NCBI GenBank assembly: GCA_024233005.1
Contig: JACKQE010000006.1
Location: forward strand, 124,001 to 188,000
Length of the DNA: 64,000 nt
Origin: Akkermansiaceae bacterium
GTDB lineage: Bacteria; Verrucomicrobiota; Verrucomicrobiia; Verrucomicrobiales; DEV007
Reading direction: 5' to 3'
Part shown: piece by piece, positions 16,550-25,129 of the stretch
How positions within the stretch are numbered: position 1 is the first letter of the stretch
How the letters are laid out: each line of letters opens with the position of its first letter
The notes under the pieces: model-generated
What the model was told of the DNA's origin: nothing
Databases searched by the model: none
The model's input: the letters and a program-made list of their open reading frames with translations, nothing else
Translations under genes and position numbers: made by a program

Positions 16550-18598
16550 ATGGGACTTGACGGGCAACTTTGGGTTGCAGGCAACAAGGAGGCCTTGAGC
16601 GAAGCAGACGACCATCGGTGGAAGATTCGGTTGCTGCGAGGATTAGAACAGGTATGCGTCCTCCCGATCGGGCTTGTATTCTCCCTGGTATTGCTGGCAG
16701 TTTCCCAAGTGTCTGCACAGGTCACCATCCGTGTTAGTGATGGTGGTGGCGGAACAACCTCGATATCCGCCTCGGGTAGCGGCATTATTGACAATGACTC
16801 GGGTTCCGGCACCTCGTTTCTTGGTTTCATCGGTCCAGATGGTGGATACGACAACCGTGACCTCAGGGACTTCATCCCATCCGGTTTGGTGGGATTCTCT
16901 GCCCTGGGTAGTGGAAACCTCCTCGACCCGATCACGCTGAATGTCACCGGTTTTGGAAATATTCTTTTTTCGCAATATACCTTCGACTTTAGTGCGGCCA
17001 GTTTTGTTCCGCTGCGAACAACAGGTGGTGTCCTAGTCGATCCCGTAACCGGCGGTCCTCAGACGCTTTCCGTGGTTGATGGGGTTGGGGCCTTGCCCAT
17101 TCCGTTCTCATCGTTTTCGTCCCTTGTGGGCCTGTCCTTCCCTTCGAATGACGGTTGGTTGTTTGTCTTCGGTCCGGAAGCGGTAGCTTTGCCAATTTCC
17201 AGTTCCACTCCCGCCCCGCAGCCCGCCCCGCAGCCCGTCCTCCTGACCGACGTCGGGGCGATCCACTCCCTGCTCACCACCGGCCTCTCCACCGCGCTGG
17301 CCCAGCGGTCCCTCGTCCAGAACGCCCCGGCCGGTGCCCTGCGCGACCTCAATGACCGGCTCTTCCGCGCCCGAACCCGCCTCGAAGCCACCAGCGCCAA
17401 CGGGATCACCTCCACCTTCGAGCCCGGCGCCGCCGACCGCACCCTCGCCAATTTCATCGCCTTCAATGCCAACCAGGGCATCGACTCCCGCGTCGCCCTC
17501 GGCCTGCGCGATGCCGGCGAGGTCGAAGTCGAGGTCGCCAACACCCTCAACCAGGGCCAGCAGGCCCTCTGGTTTGGATCCCCCGTCGCCCTCCTCGGCG
17601 GCCCCCTCGCCTCCGCCGCCCAGCCCTTCGCCTCCGCCACCCCGGTCGCCCCGGCACCGCCCGCCGCCGCCTCCTCCGGCAAGGATCCCGTCGCCGACGG
17701 CAAGATCGTCTTCGAACCCGTCAAACGCTGGCAAATCATCACCGCCTTTGACTACGGCTACTACGACCAGGACAACCTCTCCCAGGTCTCCAAGGCCTTT
17801 GACACCGATTCCTACGCCGCCACCGTCGGCGTCGAGTATCTCCTGACCGACTGGCTCGCCGTCGGCGCCGCCTGGTCCCGCCTCGAAAGCAACACCGAGC
17901 TGACCGGCAACCTCGGCGGGATCGATCTCGAAGGCTCGCTCCTCTCCGGGTATCTCACCGCGTTTGTCGGCAACACCTGGGCCGATGTCCTCTATGCCTA
18001 CGGCAACTACGACAACGAGATCAGCCGCAACACCCTCCTCGGGAGCCGCGCCCTCGGCGACACCGAGAGCTACTCGCACAACCTCGCGGTCAACCTCGGC
18101 CACAACTTCGCCTTCGGTCAGCAGATCGTGACCGGTCCCCAGGGCGGACTCGACTACGCCACCGGGGGCATCAACGGCTATACCGAGCACGGCGGCGGCT
18201 CCGCCAACCTGCTTTATCCCGATGACAATTTCGAAAGCATGACCGGCCGCCTCGGCTGGTCGGTCTCGTACCTCCGCGACGCGGGCTTCCTCGGCCGGAT
18301 GACGGCGCAGTTCCGCGCCGGCTGGGCGCATGAGTTCATGCCCGAAGCCGACCTCGTGAGCGCCTCCCTCGTGCAGTCCCCCTTCCTGCTCATCCAGGGC
18401 AATCGGGCGGCCCGCCTCGGGGGCTTCGGCGCCTCCCGGGACGGAGCCCATCCCGGCCAGGATTGGCTCGAGCTGGGCGCCGGTCTGCGGTTCGACCTGG
18501 ATTGCGGGGCCAACCTGAAGTTCGATTACCAGGGCCAGTTCGGTCGTGACGGCGCCAGCGCCCACTTCGGCAGTGTCAAGCTCGGCTACGAGTTCTGA
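16550..18598 (+). CDS. Autotransporter (type V secretion) protein with C-terminal beta-barrel
   Basis: A 682-residue outer-membrane protein. From the ATG at 16550 a charged extension of about 30 residues precedes a hydrophobic signal segment (VLPIGLVFSLVLLAVSQVSA); a later alternative start is possible. The passenger (about 58-380) is Gly/Ser/Asn-rich with no recognisable enzyme domain and has a PAPQPAPQP linker near residue 220. Residues about 385-682 form the autotransporter barrel: alternating aromatic strands such as WQIITAFDYGYYDQ and a terminal aromatic residue (KLGYEF). The barrel inserts in the outer membrane and exposes the passenger. A strong terminator follows at 18633-18667. Confidence 0.85.
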   Translation: MGLDGQLWVAGNKEALSEADDHRWKIRLLRGLEQVCVLPIGLVFSLVLLAVSQVSAQVTIRVSDGGGGTTSISASGSGIIDNDSGSGTSFLGFIGPDGGYDNRDLRDFIPSGLVGFSALGSGNLLDPITLNVTGFGNILFSQYTFDFSAASFVPLRTTGGVLVDPVTGGPQTLSVVDGVGALPIPFSSFSSLVGLSFPSNDGWLFVFGPEAVALPISSSTPAPQPAPQPVLLTDVGAIHSLLTTGLSTALAQRSLVQNAPAGALRDLNDRLFRARTRLEATSANGITSTFEPGAADRTLANFIAFNANQGIDSRVALGLRDAGEVEVEVANTLNQGQQALWFGSPVALLGGPLASAAQPFASATPVAPAPPAAASSGKDPVADGKIVFEPVKRWQIITAFDYGYYDQDNLSQVSKAFDTDSYAATVGVEYLLTDWLAVGAAWSRLESNTELTGNLGGIDLEGSLLSGYLTAFVGNTWADVLYAYGNYDNEISRNTLLGSRALGDTESYSHNLAVNLGHNFAFGQQIVTGPQGGLDYATGGINGYTEHGGGSANLLYPDDNFESMTGRLGWSVSYLRDAGFLGRMTAQFRAGWAHEFMPEADLVSASLVQSPFLLIQGNRAARLGGFGASRDGAHPGQDWLELGAGLRFDLDCGANLKFDYQGQFGRDGASAHFGSVKLGYEF

Positions 18599-18632
18599 GG
18601 ACGCCTGGCTCCGAGAATTACCGTCAGCGGCG

Positions 18633-18667
18633 AAAAGCCCCGGGTCTTGTTGGCACCGGGGCTTTTT
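18633..18667 (+). terminator. Rho-independent terminator
   Basis: Perfect stem AAAAGCCCCGG / CCGGGGCTTTT (18633-18643 with 18656-18666), a 12-base loop and a T-run, 34 bp after the autotransporter stop. The A-run on the 5' side makes it potentially bidirectional. Confidence 0.88.
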
Positions 18668-18877
18668 GATAAACCTCGCTACCGCAATCCTGTGGAGCTG
18701 AAGAGGCCCTTCAGCCGCTCAATCGGTTGAAGCGCTCTCCTGATAGTCTTCCTCATTTGCTTGGGTCGGGCTGACCAGGAATATCAGGCACCTAAGCGAG
18801 GGATCCAAAAAAAACATTCCTTTTTTGTTGCTACAATTTCGATTCTCCTTCATTCTTGTTGGACAGTTCGAAAGAGT

Positions 18878-21800
18878 ATGAAACGCGGTGCCCCCCCCAC
18901 CTCAGCCAAAGGCTACCTTCATTCCCTAACCTCCTGGCGGACCCGGTTGGGCCGGGCACTTCTTTTCAGTGCCCTCCTCAGCCTGAGCATGCCTCCTTGG
19001 CCCACCAAGGTGCAGGCCGGTTATTTCTATGACTCCGACGGCGACGGCTTCGACGACACCTATGTGCCGGATCCCTGGGAGGATCCCGCCTACTATGGAT
19101 ACACCACCCCGCCCTCCGACCAGGACGGCGACGGCTGGGAGGATGCCCTCGATCCCTCCCCCTTCGACGCCCGCCTCAATCCGCAGACCGATCCCGATGC
19201 CGACGGCGTGCCTTCCGAGCTGGAGTGGTTTTACGGGATGAATGACCTCGATCCCGCCGACGGGGCCGCCGATCTCGACGGCGACGGCTTCAGCAACGCG
19301 GAAGCCTTCCAGCAAGGGTGGGTCCTCGATGCGGCTCTTGTGAGCCCGGTTCCCGATCTCGACGGCGACCGGCTCAATGACATCACCGAAGCCCACTGGG
19401 CCCAAGTCCACCCGAGCAGCCTCGATCCTGGCAATCCTCTCGATCCCGTGGCTGACTACGACCAGGACGGGGTCATGAATTTCGAGGAACTGACCTGGGG
19501 GCTGGACCTGGCGTCCCCCACCAGCAACCAGTTGGGAGACGATTTGTATTTCATGCAGTTGGCCACTGGCAACATCGCCGCCTTCGTCACCCCCGGCTAC
19601 CCTGGCTACTCCGCCACCGATCCGGATGCCGACGGACTGCCCAGCTTGTTGGAATACCAGCTCCTGCTCAATCCCCGCTCCGCGGACAGCGATGAGGACG
19701 GGGTTCCCGACGGCGAGGAAGACAGCGACGGCGATGGCTTTGGCAATCTGGCCGAAGTGGCCGCCGGCACCCTGCCGGGCCAGGCCGCAAGTCATCCCGT
19801 GGCGTCGTCGGCCGGCGGCACTGGCGGAGACGGGAGCGGCTCCACCAGCGGGACCGGGAATGAGCAAGGGAACGGCACCGGGACGACCGGATCGGCGGCG
19901 CCACCGGTGGGGGGCACCGCGCTGGCCGCGACCACCGTCCTGCATCTGAGGGTCAGGAGCCTGAAAGTCTCCGGTGGCACCATCACCCGGCACTCCCAGG
20001 ATGAGTGGATTTACTCCAGCGGAATGGGAACTTCATCCGAAGAAATGGCCGCCATGAAAGCGAATGGATGGGATATTTCGGATGCTTTCACCATGGATAT
20101 CCCTACAGGCACGGATCCCGACGGGCTGCCGACCGGCTATGAAACCCGGTATTGGTGGACCGCCAAGAAGCAGGTGGGGGTTGCCGGGGAAACCATCCTT
20201 CCATTCAGCGGTCTATCCGGGGTGTTGGCTAGTGTCCAGGCCGTGTCCGAAGCCTATGCGGACGAGCCGGGCCAGGTCTACCAAGGGGATGTTTCGGGCG
20301 AGTTGAATCTGAATGCCCCCGCTTCGGGCGACGTCTTTACGGGATGGGAGGAAGGCGGCGGAGTGAAGGTGGTTTCAGAGTTCGCCGCCAGCAAACAGAG
20401 CACTCCTGTGTCGGACACGGGACTTTACCCGCAGGGGGAGGCGGCCGAAGTGTGGGTGGAAGGTTTCGCTTCGGAGGTGGCGCAACGGAGAACGTATCTG
20501 ATCTTGACCAGTTCCACCGCGTTTCAGGCGGAGCCCGATTGGCAGGGTGTCGGAACGGTGACCTTCGTCCTGGAGCCGGGAATAACGGGCGTCGGGCGGG
20601 TGGAAACGATGACAGGCGCGGCGCCCTGGGTCACCGTGCACAACGGCCGCCTGTGGGTCGAGTCGCCCGTGCAGGAGGGGATGCGGAATGAGGTGCGCCT
20701 CCTCCCGGTGGACTTAAAGGAAGCATGGTCTGACCAAATCACAGATGTGGAAGCGAACGGAATGCCAGACGCGACGGGCAACAACAACCGCTCCTACATC
20801 ATCATGGGCGCAAGACAAGACGGCAAGGGTCACGCCAAGTTGAAGCTTGGAAGTGCAATCGCTGCCGACATGCGAAGTAAAATCTTGTGGAGACTCGCCC
20901 CTGCGAACACGCCAACCTCTCCATCGTCGGGCAACTCAACTTACGATGCAGATGGAACAACTGTTCGCGTTACGATTGACGCAGGCAGCATCGCAAATGC
21001 GGACGACAAAGATTATGTTGTCGTCGTTGGCTACGATCAGAACGGAGATGGAAACCTTGCCTCTGGAGAGTTGCTGCCAACACCGAAGTGCATGCACGAT
21101 CCGCCAGGAGGCGGCGCGAATCCTCAATCATTACCCTTCAAGTTTACCGTCGTCTCTCAGGCCCGCTATACGTCGAGCAAGCAGAACAACGACCAACTCG
21201 CAGCAAGTGTGGCTGGACAGTTCCCTAGCGCTTCGGAGTTGTTCTTTGCTTTCGGTGCGGGCACCCAGCCACCACAAGCGATGGGATACTTTGACGTAAA
21301 GATCAGCAGAACTGAAACGGGGCTGACTCATCCCATTGGCATCAAGTTCACACCGCGAGCAAACCCCGGTGATGGCAAGCGTTGGCTTTATAATGAGACG
21401 AACGTGATCTGCCAGGACTTCGTGAGAGCGCAACGGTTCAAGACGGCCATCAAAGACAATGTTCTGAACAATCGACACGAAGAAATCGCCCAATACTTTG
21501 CAGATAATCCAGGCGAGGAGACGGGCACATTCAGTTGGACTTGGGAGGAACTCACGGGAGCTATCGGCCACGATTGCAAAGCCATCATTGGAATCCTCAA
21601 TCCGTTTGAGCCAGCCCCAAACATGCAGGACGTGGACATGTGGCTTGCACTCGGAAAAGTGAAGATAAACGGAACCGTCACCATTGAAGTGCATTGGATA
21701 AATCAGAGGGTCACTGACGTCTGGTTCAGCGGCACTGTGGACGACATTTACGACTTCGATTACGACGACAAAGGCGTCAGTGTTCCGTTCTTGGGCGACG

Positions 21801-21934
21801 TAAGCCCTGCTCGTGCGGCAGAGGTGCAAGCTGGATTTGATACCCTTGGGCCAGGTGGTGGCGTCTTCCTCCACCGTCTCAACTACAACACAGCCACCGA
21901 GGTTCCCCTCACATTCGACTTCTTCAGCCTTTGA
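18878..21934 (+). CDS. Large exported calcium-binding-repeat protein with lower-GC C-terminal domain
   Basis: A 1018-residue protein from the ATG at 18878, which opens a long signal peptide ending near VQA (residue 47). Residues about 50-295 hold eight Asp-rich thrombospondin-type-3/EF-like calcium motifs (DSDGDGFDD, DQDGDGWED, DPDADGVPS, DLDGDGFSN, DLDGDRLND, DYDQDGVMN, DPDADGLPS, DSDEDGVPD). A Gly/Ser/Thr linker (about 300-350) and a middle beta-rich region follow, ending in LLPVDL (about 607-612). After this the DNA is visibly less GC-rich and the protein changes character, running to DFFSL with no family I recognise. A secreted partner gene follows eight bases later. The base-composition change suggests the C-terminal module was acquired separately. 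Confidence 0.8.
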   Translation: MKRGAPPTSAKGYLHSLTSWRTRLGRALLFSALLSLSMPPWPTKVQAGYFYDSDGDGFDDTYVPDPWEDPAYYGYTTPPSDQDGDGWEDALDPSPFDARLNPQTDPDADGVPSELEWFYGMNDLDPADGAADLDGDGFSNAEAFQQGWVLDAALVSPVPDLDGDRLNDITEAHWAQVHPSSLDPGNPLDPVADYDQDGVMNFEELTWGLDLASPTSNQLGDDLYFMQLATGNIAAFVTPGYPGYSATDPDADGLPSLLEYQLLLNPRSADSDEDGVPDGEEDSDGDGFGNLAEVAAGTLPGQAASHPVASSAGGTGGDGSGSTSGTGNEQGNGTGTTGSAAPPVGGTALAATTVLHLRVRSLKVSGGTITRHSQDEWIYSSGMGTSSEEMAAMKANGWDISDAFTMDIPTGTDPDGLPTGYETRYWWTAKKQVGVAGETILPFSGLSGVLASVQAVSEAYADEPGQVYQGDVSGELNLNAPASGDVFTGWEEGGGVKVVSEFAASKQSTPVSDTGLYPQGEAAEVWVEGFASEVAQRRTYLILTSSTAFQAEPDWQGVGTVTFVLEPGITGVGRVETMTGAAPWVTVHNGRLWVESPVQEGMRNEVRLLPVDLKEAWSDQITDVEANGMPDATGNNNRSYIIMGARQDGKGHAKLKLGSAIAADMRSKILWRLAPANTPTSPSSGNSTYDADGTTVRVTIDAGSIANADDKDYVVVVGYDQNGDGNLASGELLPTPKCMHDPPGGGANPQSLPFKFTVVSQARYTSSKQNNDQLAASVAGQFPSASELFFAFGAGTQPPQAMGYFDVKISRTETGLTHPIGIKFTPRANPGDGKRWLYNETNVICQDFVRAQRFKTAIKDNVLNNRHEEIAQYFADNPGEETGTFSWTWEELTGAIGHDCKAIIGILNPFEPAPNMQDVDMWLALGKVKINGTVTIEVHWINQRVTDVWFSGTVDDIYDFDYDDKGVSVPFLGDVSPARAAEVQAGFDTLGPGGGVFLHRLNYNTATEVPLTFDFFSL

Positions 21935-21942
21935 ACTCCGCC

Positions 21943-22896
21943 ATGAAAACACTTCCGTGTATCACAATCACGTTGCTCATGCTCTGCCGTTTCGCCGGAG
22001 CCGTAGAACTCGCCACTCCAGCGCAATGGATGGCAGAACTCGAAAAGAAATCCTTTCCTGAAACGCTGTCGTTCACTCTCGATCATAAGCAGGAGTGGCC
22101 TGTCTTGCGGTCACCCTCATGGATTGAGCGCCAGCCCGAAGATGTCAGAACCGCGCACAAAGATGATTTGGCGCTATCCGTTTTGATCCTCGGCAAGCTG
22201 CACGGCGCTGCTGTCGGCAACTTCGCGGTTCAAGAAACCAGACCACAGCTAACGGCAAGCCTGCTCTCAATGGCGGATGCGTATAAAGCCAAAGGTGGTC
22301 ACAACAACGATGTGCTCGCTCTTGCTTGCGAGAAGATCGCTGTCCACTTGGCTCTCGTGCATCTCAACGCCAACCCCAGCGATGCCAAGCAGTTTACAGC
22401 GGCGTTTGTGACTGGCCCTGACAAGCACATTCAAACCAAAGCATGGTTGAAACAGCGAGGGAATGAAGATGCTTGGCTGCATGACAAAATGGCGAGGATC
22501 GACACCATCACGCAAGGCGACGAGCAAAGTCCATTTGGTATCTTCTTTCGCCTCGCTCAGGGTGCAGAGGTTCCAAAACCGCCAGCATTCAGCTTTCGCT
22601 CTTTGATTGACACATCCAACGTAGTTCGCTTGTGGTTCGATTCCGTGAACGCGGAGTATGAGCGAACAGTCGCGCTGCCGCTGGTCATTGATTACCTCGT
22701 TGCAGGTGGCATTGCAGTTCCACGTCCGGCGAATCCAACGCAAGCAGTCCGTGAGAAGCTTGGTAAAGACTTGTCCAAGTATAGACACCAGCTCATCCGC
22801 CAAGGTGACGCATCTCCCAACGACATCTGGAGCACCTTGAACCGCGTGTATAACGAGAAGGCAGCTTTTGAAATGCTTACACGGTGGCTGGAGTAA
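21943..22896 (+). CDS. Exported protein of unknown function, partner of the upstream large protein
   Basis: A 317-residue protein with a signal peptide (MKTLPCITITLLMLCRFAGA). I do not recognise its family: the mature part is mostly helical, with ALACEKIAVHLALVHLNANP and charged helices to the C-terminus FEMLTRWLE, and no transmembrane helix or enzyme motif. The ATG follows the stop of the 1018-residue protein by only eight bases, and both share the lower-GC composition of this stretch, so they probably moved and function together. Its export argues that any interaction takes place in the periplasm or at the surface. Confidence 0.75.
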   Translation: MKTLPCITITLLMLCRFAGAVELATPAQWMAELEKKSFPETLSFTLDHKQEWPVLRSPSWIERQPEDVRTAHKDDLALSVLILGKLHGAAVGNFAVQETRPQLTASLLSMADAYKAKGGHNNDVLALACEKIAVHLALVHLNANPSDAKQFTAAFVTGPDKHIQTKAWLKQRGNEDAWLHDKMARIDTITQGDEQSPFGIFFRLAQGAEVPKPPAFSFRSLIDTSNVVRLWFDSVNAEYERTVALPLVIDYLVAGGIAVPRPANPTQAVREKLGKDLSKYRHQLIRQGDASPNDIWSTLNRVYNEKAAFEMLTRWLE

Positions 22897-22903
22897 ATCG
22901 GCA

Positions 22904-22933
22904 AGTGTGGCTCGCACAGCTCACCAGCTCCGC
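22904..22933. repeat. 30-bp imperfect direct repeat, copy 1
   Basis: AGTGTGGCTCGCACAGCTCA continuing to CCAGCTCCGC. It matches 23045-23074 at 26 of 30 positions, in the same orientation. The core AGCTCCGC also occurs between the copies, in a stretch with no coding signal between the partner gene and the IS3 element. Confidence 0.6.
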
Positions 22934-23044
22934 CCGTTGCCCACCACCGACAAGCTCCGCCCTCTCCAACCCCCACCACGAAAGACAGTGCGGCTTTCCG
23001 TAACGCCGCAGCTCCGCACCAGCCAACGAACCAACCGCATGTTC

Positions 23045-23074
23045 AGTGTGGCTCGTGCAACTCGCCAGCTCCGC
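23045..23074. repeat. 30-bp imperfect direct repeat, copy 2
   Basis: AGTGTGGCTCGTGCAACTCG continuing to CCAGCTCCGC, the second copy of the repeat at 22904-22933, 141 bp away. It lies 45 bp outside the left inverted repeat of the IS3-family element, so it may mark an earlier recombination site or be decayed repeat DNA. Confidence 0.6.
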
Positions 23075-23163
23075 ACCCGATGCGGTAACTACGACACAAT
23101 GCGGAGTAATGTGTGGAATTCCCCCGAAAAAGTGGAGACTCGAAGCGCAGCGTTTGTGTTTGG

Positions 23164-24030
23164 TTAGTTTAGGTGGGTGGGATGGTTTTGGAAGTGCTTT
23201 TTGAGGACAGCTTCCGGGGATTGGTAGGCGAGGCTGCTGTGGCGGCGACGACGGTTGTAGAAGGTCTCGAGGTAGTCGAAGATGGCGCGTCGGGCCTCGA
23301 TTTTGGAGGCAAAGACCGCACCAGGCGGGAAGGCCTCGGCCTTGAGGGTGGCGAAGAAGCTTTCCGCCGTGGCGTTGTCGTAGCAATACCCCGCCGCACT
23401 CATGCTTTGGACGAGGCCGCTTTTCTCCAGGCGGAGGCGGAAGGCCCGGCTGGTGTATTGGCAGCCGCGATCGGAGTGGAAGAGCGCTCCCCGTTGCGGA
23501 CGAAGCTGGAGGCGGGACTGCTCGAAGGCGTCGAGAAGCAGGTCGGTGTGCAGAGACTCGCCGATCTTCCAACCCACCACCGCCCGGCTGAAGAGATCGA
23601 GGACCACCGCGAGGTAAAGCCAGCCCTCCCGGGTGGCCACGTAGGTGATGTCGCTGACGAGGGCTTCTCCGGGCCTGGTGACGGCGGGGGCGTCCGCGAG
23701 GTGGTTGGGTGCGGGCGGGACATGGCGATCGGGCTGGGTGGTCTTTGGCCGGAAGGGACGCCTGGATTTTGCCGCCAGGCCGTGGCGGGCCATGAGCCGG
23801 GCGACCCGGTTCTCCGAACAGGCGTAACCCCGTTCCCGCAGTTCCACCGTCATGCGGGGACTGCCGTAACAGCGAGTGTGGCGGTGTTCGTGGATGCGTT
23901 TCATCTCTTTGAGGAGGATCTCATTCTGGGCCCGGCGAGGAGTGCTCTCGCGCCTGCTCCATTGGTAATAGCCGCTCCGAGAGAGCTCGAAGGCCTCGCA
24001 GAGTTCGGCAATGGTGTAGTCTTCCCGCAT
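23164..24030 (-). CDS. IS3-family transposase OrfB (element A)
   Basis: A 288-residue integrase-core protein. An N-terminal helix-turn-helix (HTH_21-like, YGSPRMTVELRERGY) precedes the rve domain. The DDE triad can be read as Asp in SDITYVATREGW, Asp in FHSDRGCQYTS and Glu in DNATAESFFATLKAE. It ends FYNRRRRHSSLAYQSPEAVL, the conserved IS3 C-terminal motif. Translation probably continues from orfA by -1 slippage at the A7 run (24084-24090, minus strand) to make the OrfAB transposase, so the ATG at 24030 need not be the in vivo start. The catalytic core looks intact. Confidence 0.92.
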   Translation of the reverse strand: MREDYTIAELCEAFELSRSGYYQWSRRESTPRRAQNEILLKEMKRIHEHRHTRCYGSPRMTVELRERGYACSENRVARLMARHGLAAKSRRPFRPKTTQPDRHVPPAPNHLADAPAVTRPGEALVSDITYVATREGWLYLAVVLDLFSRAVVGWKIGESLHTDLLLDAFEQSRLQLRPQRGALFHSDRGCQYTSRAFRLRLEKSGLVQSMSAAGYCYDNATAESFFATLKAEAFPPGAVFASKIEARRAIFDYLETFYNRRRRHSSLAYQSPEAVLKKHFQNHPTHLN

Positions 24031-24038
24031 CGTGTGAA

Positions 24039-24374
24039 TCAGCGCATACCGGCTTGCGGGTCCTCCGCCAGGATGCTCGCGGCTTTTTTTAGGATCTCGC
24101 GCTGGCGACGGAGATGCTCGTTCTCCCGGCGAAGCCGCCGGATCTCCTCGGCCATCTGCTCGGGGTCCGCTCCGGCCGGGTCCTCGCCCCGCTCACGCGG
24201 GGCTGGACCTCGTCCTGCGCTCCCCCCGAGCAGAGCCTGCTTCCAGCTCCGCAGGCTGTTGGTCGAGACCCCGAGATCTTCGGCGACCCCCTTGAGGGAT
24301 CGACCGCTGCTGACGTAGAGATCGACGGCCTCTCGCCGGAACTCTTCCGAATAAGGTGGTTTGGTTTTGGGCAT
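24039..24374 (-). CDS. IS3-family OrfA (element A), helix-turn-helix protein
   Basis: A 111-residue protein with an N-terminal HTH_Tnp_1 domain (YSEEFRREAVDLYVSSGRSL and VAEDLGVSTNSLRSWKQ) and a C-terminal leucine-zipper segment (EEIRRLRRENEHLRRQREIL). It binds the IS ends and forms the DNA-binding part of OrfAB after -1 frameshifting at AAAAAAAG, which falls where the frame is read as ILKKAAS. The middle part (GRGPAPRERGEDPAG) is a charged spacer between the two domains. Confidence 0.92.
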   Translation of the reverse strand: MPKTKPPYSEEFRREAVDLYVSSGRSLKGVAEDLGVSTNSLRSWKQALLGGSAGRGPAPRERGEDPAGADPEQMAEEIRRLRRENEHLRRQREILKKAASILAEDPQAGMR

Positions 24375-24426
24375 GTCCGGATTCCTTTCTCAGACTGCGC
24401 GCTCTCTGTCCACCGTTTCGGGGGAA

Positions 24427-25079
24427 GTTCAGAGCAGGTCAACGCCTTGATCAACACGCCGCTCACGAGCACGCCCGAAGGCCAGCGCGACCGCGCCATC
24501 TTGGAACTGCTTTACTCATCCGGCTTGAGGGCAGGCGAGCTGTGCAAACTCACCATCTACGACCTCGACCGCGACAAGCGCACGCTGCGCGTCACCCAGG
24601 CCAAAGGCCGCAAAGATCGAGTCGTTCCCGTCGGCGTGTTTGCCCTCGAAAGCATCGCGTTCTATTTGGACAAAGCCCGTGCCGCATTGAACACACGAGC
24701 CAAGCCAGGCCGCGCCGGTGCGAGGTTGTTCCTCACCGATCAAGGAGCCGCGTTCACCACCGCCAAGCTCGCCCGCCTCGTGAAACGCCACGCCAAACAA
24801 GCCGCACTGCCGCAAGCGTTCACCACACACAGCCTCCGCCATGCTTGCGCGACCGGGATGCTTCGCGGCGGCGCGAGCATCCGCCACGTTTAAGAAATGC
24901 TCGGTCACACCAGCATCAAGACGACCCAGATTTACACCCACATCGTCAAAGACGACTTGAAGGCCATCCACGCGAAGACCTCACCGAGCGAGCGCCGCAC
25001 CAAGGCAGAACCGCCCCCGTTCACGTTCGCAAGGTGGAGGCCCAGGAAGCAGAAAAAGCCACGAAAGCGGAAGGAATGA
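24427..25079 (+). pseudogene. Tyrosine recombinase (XerC/D-like), truncated and with an in-frame stop
   Basis: Encodes the catalytic domain of a tyrosine recombinase. The first Arg is in YSSGLRAGELCKL, the beta-hairpin Lys in KGRKDRVVPV, HxLR in THSLRHACAT, the box with LGH in EMLGHTSIKTT and the nucleophile Tyr in TTQIYTHI. Two lesions are visible. The N-terminal SAM-like core-binding domain is absent because the frame begins at the IS3 element's right end, and a TAA at 24891-24893 interrupts IRHV-stop-EMLGH, where relatives commonly have Gln (CAA to TAA would be a single transition). The tyrosine is downstream of the stop, so no active enzyme is expected without readthrough. Confidence 0.85.
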
Positions 25080-25129
25080 AGCCCACTTCCCTCTAGCCGT
25101 CGGGACGCTCATCCGCTACACTCGCGGCC

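Larger units (their letters stand above)
23119..24426 (-). mobile_element. Complete IS3-family insertion sequence (element A)
   Basis: About 1.3 kb, bounded by 18-bp terminal inverted repeats that match at 16 positions: TTCCCCCGAAAAAGTGGA at 23119-23136 and, read on the other strand, TTCCCCCGAAACGGTGGA at 24409-24426. It contains orfA and orfB on the minus strand in the usual IS3 arrangement, with orfB in the -1 frame and an A7G slippery site between. No target-site duplication is evident. It lies directly against the 5' end of a tyrosine recombinase pseudogene whose N-terminal domain is missing, so its insertion, or a deletion at its end, truncated that gene. Confidence 0.9.

Noticed and set aside
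17108..18565. Minus-strand Gly/Val-rich open frame (485 codons)
   Set aside because: Antisense to the autotransporter barrel; the glycine-rich composition arises from complementing GCC/CTC codons.
20700..22896. Classical toxin-immunity pair
   Set aside because: The partner protein carries a signal peptide and the C-terminus has no recognised toxin motif. The idea is kept only as part of the cassette hypothesis.
22904..25079. Integron or cassette array with recombinase
   Set aside because: The recombinase looks Xer-like rather than IntI and is dead, and no attC-like folded sites repeat; only one pair of 30-bp repeats was seen.
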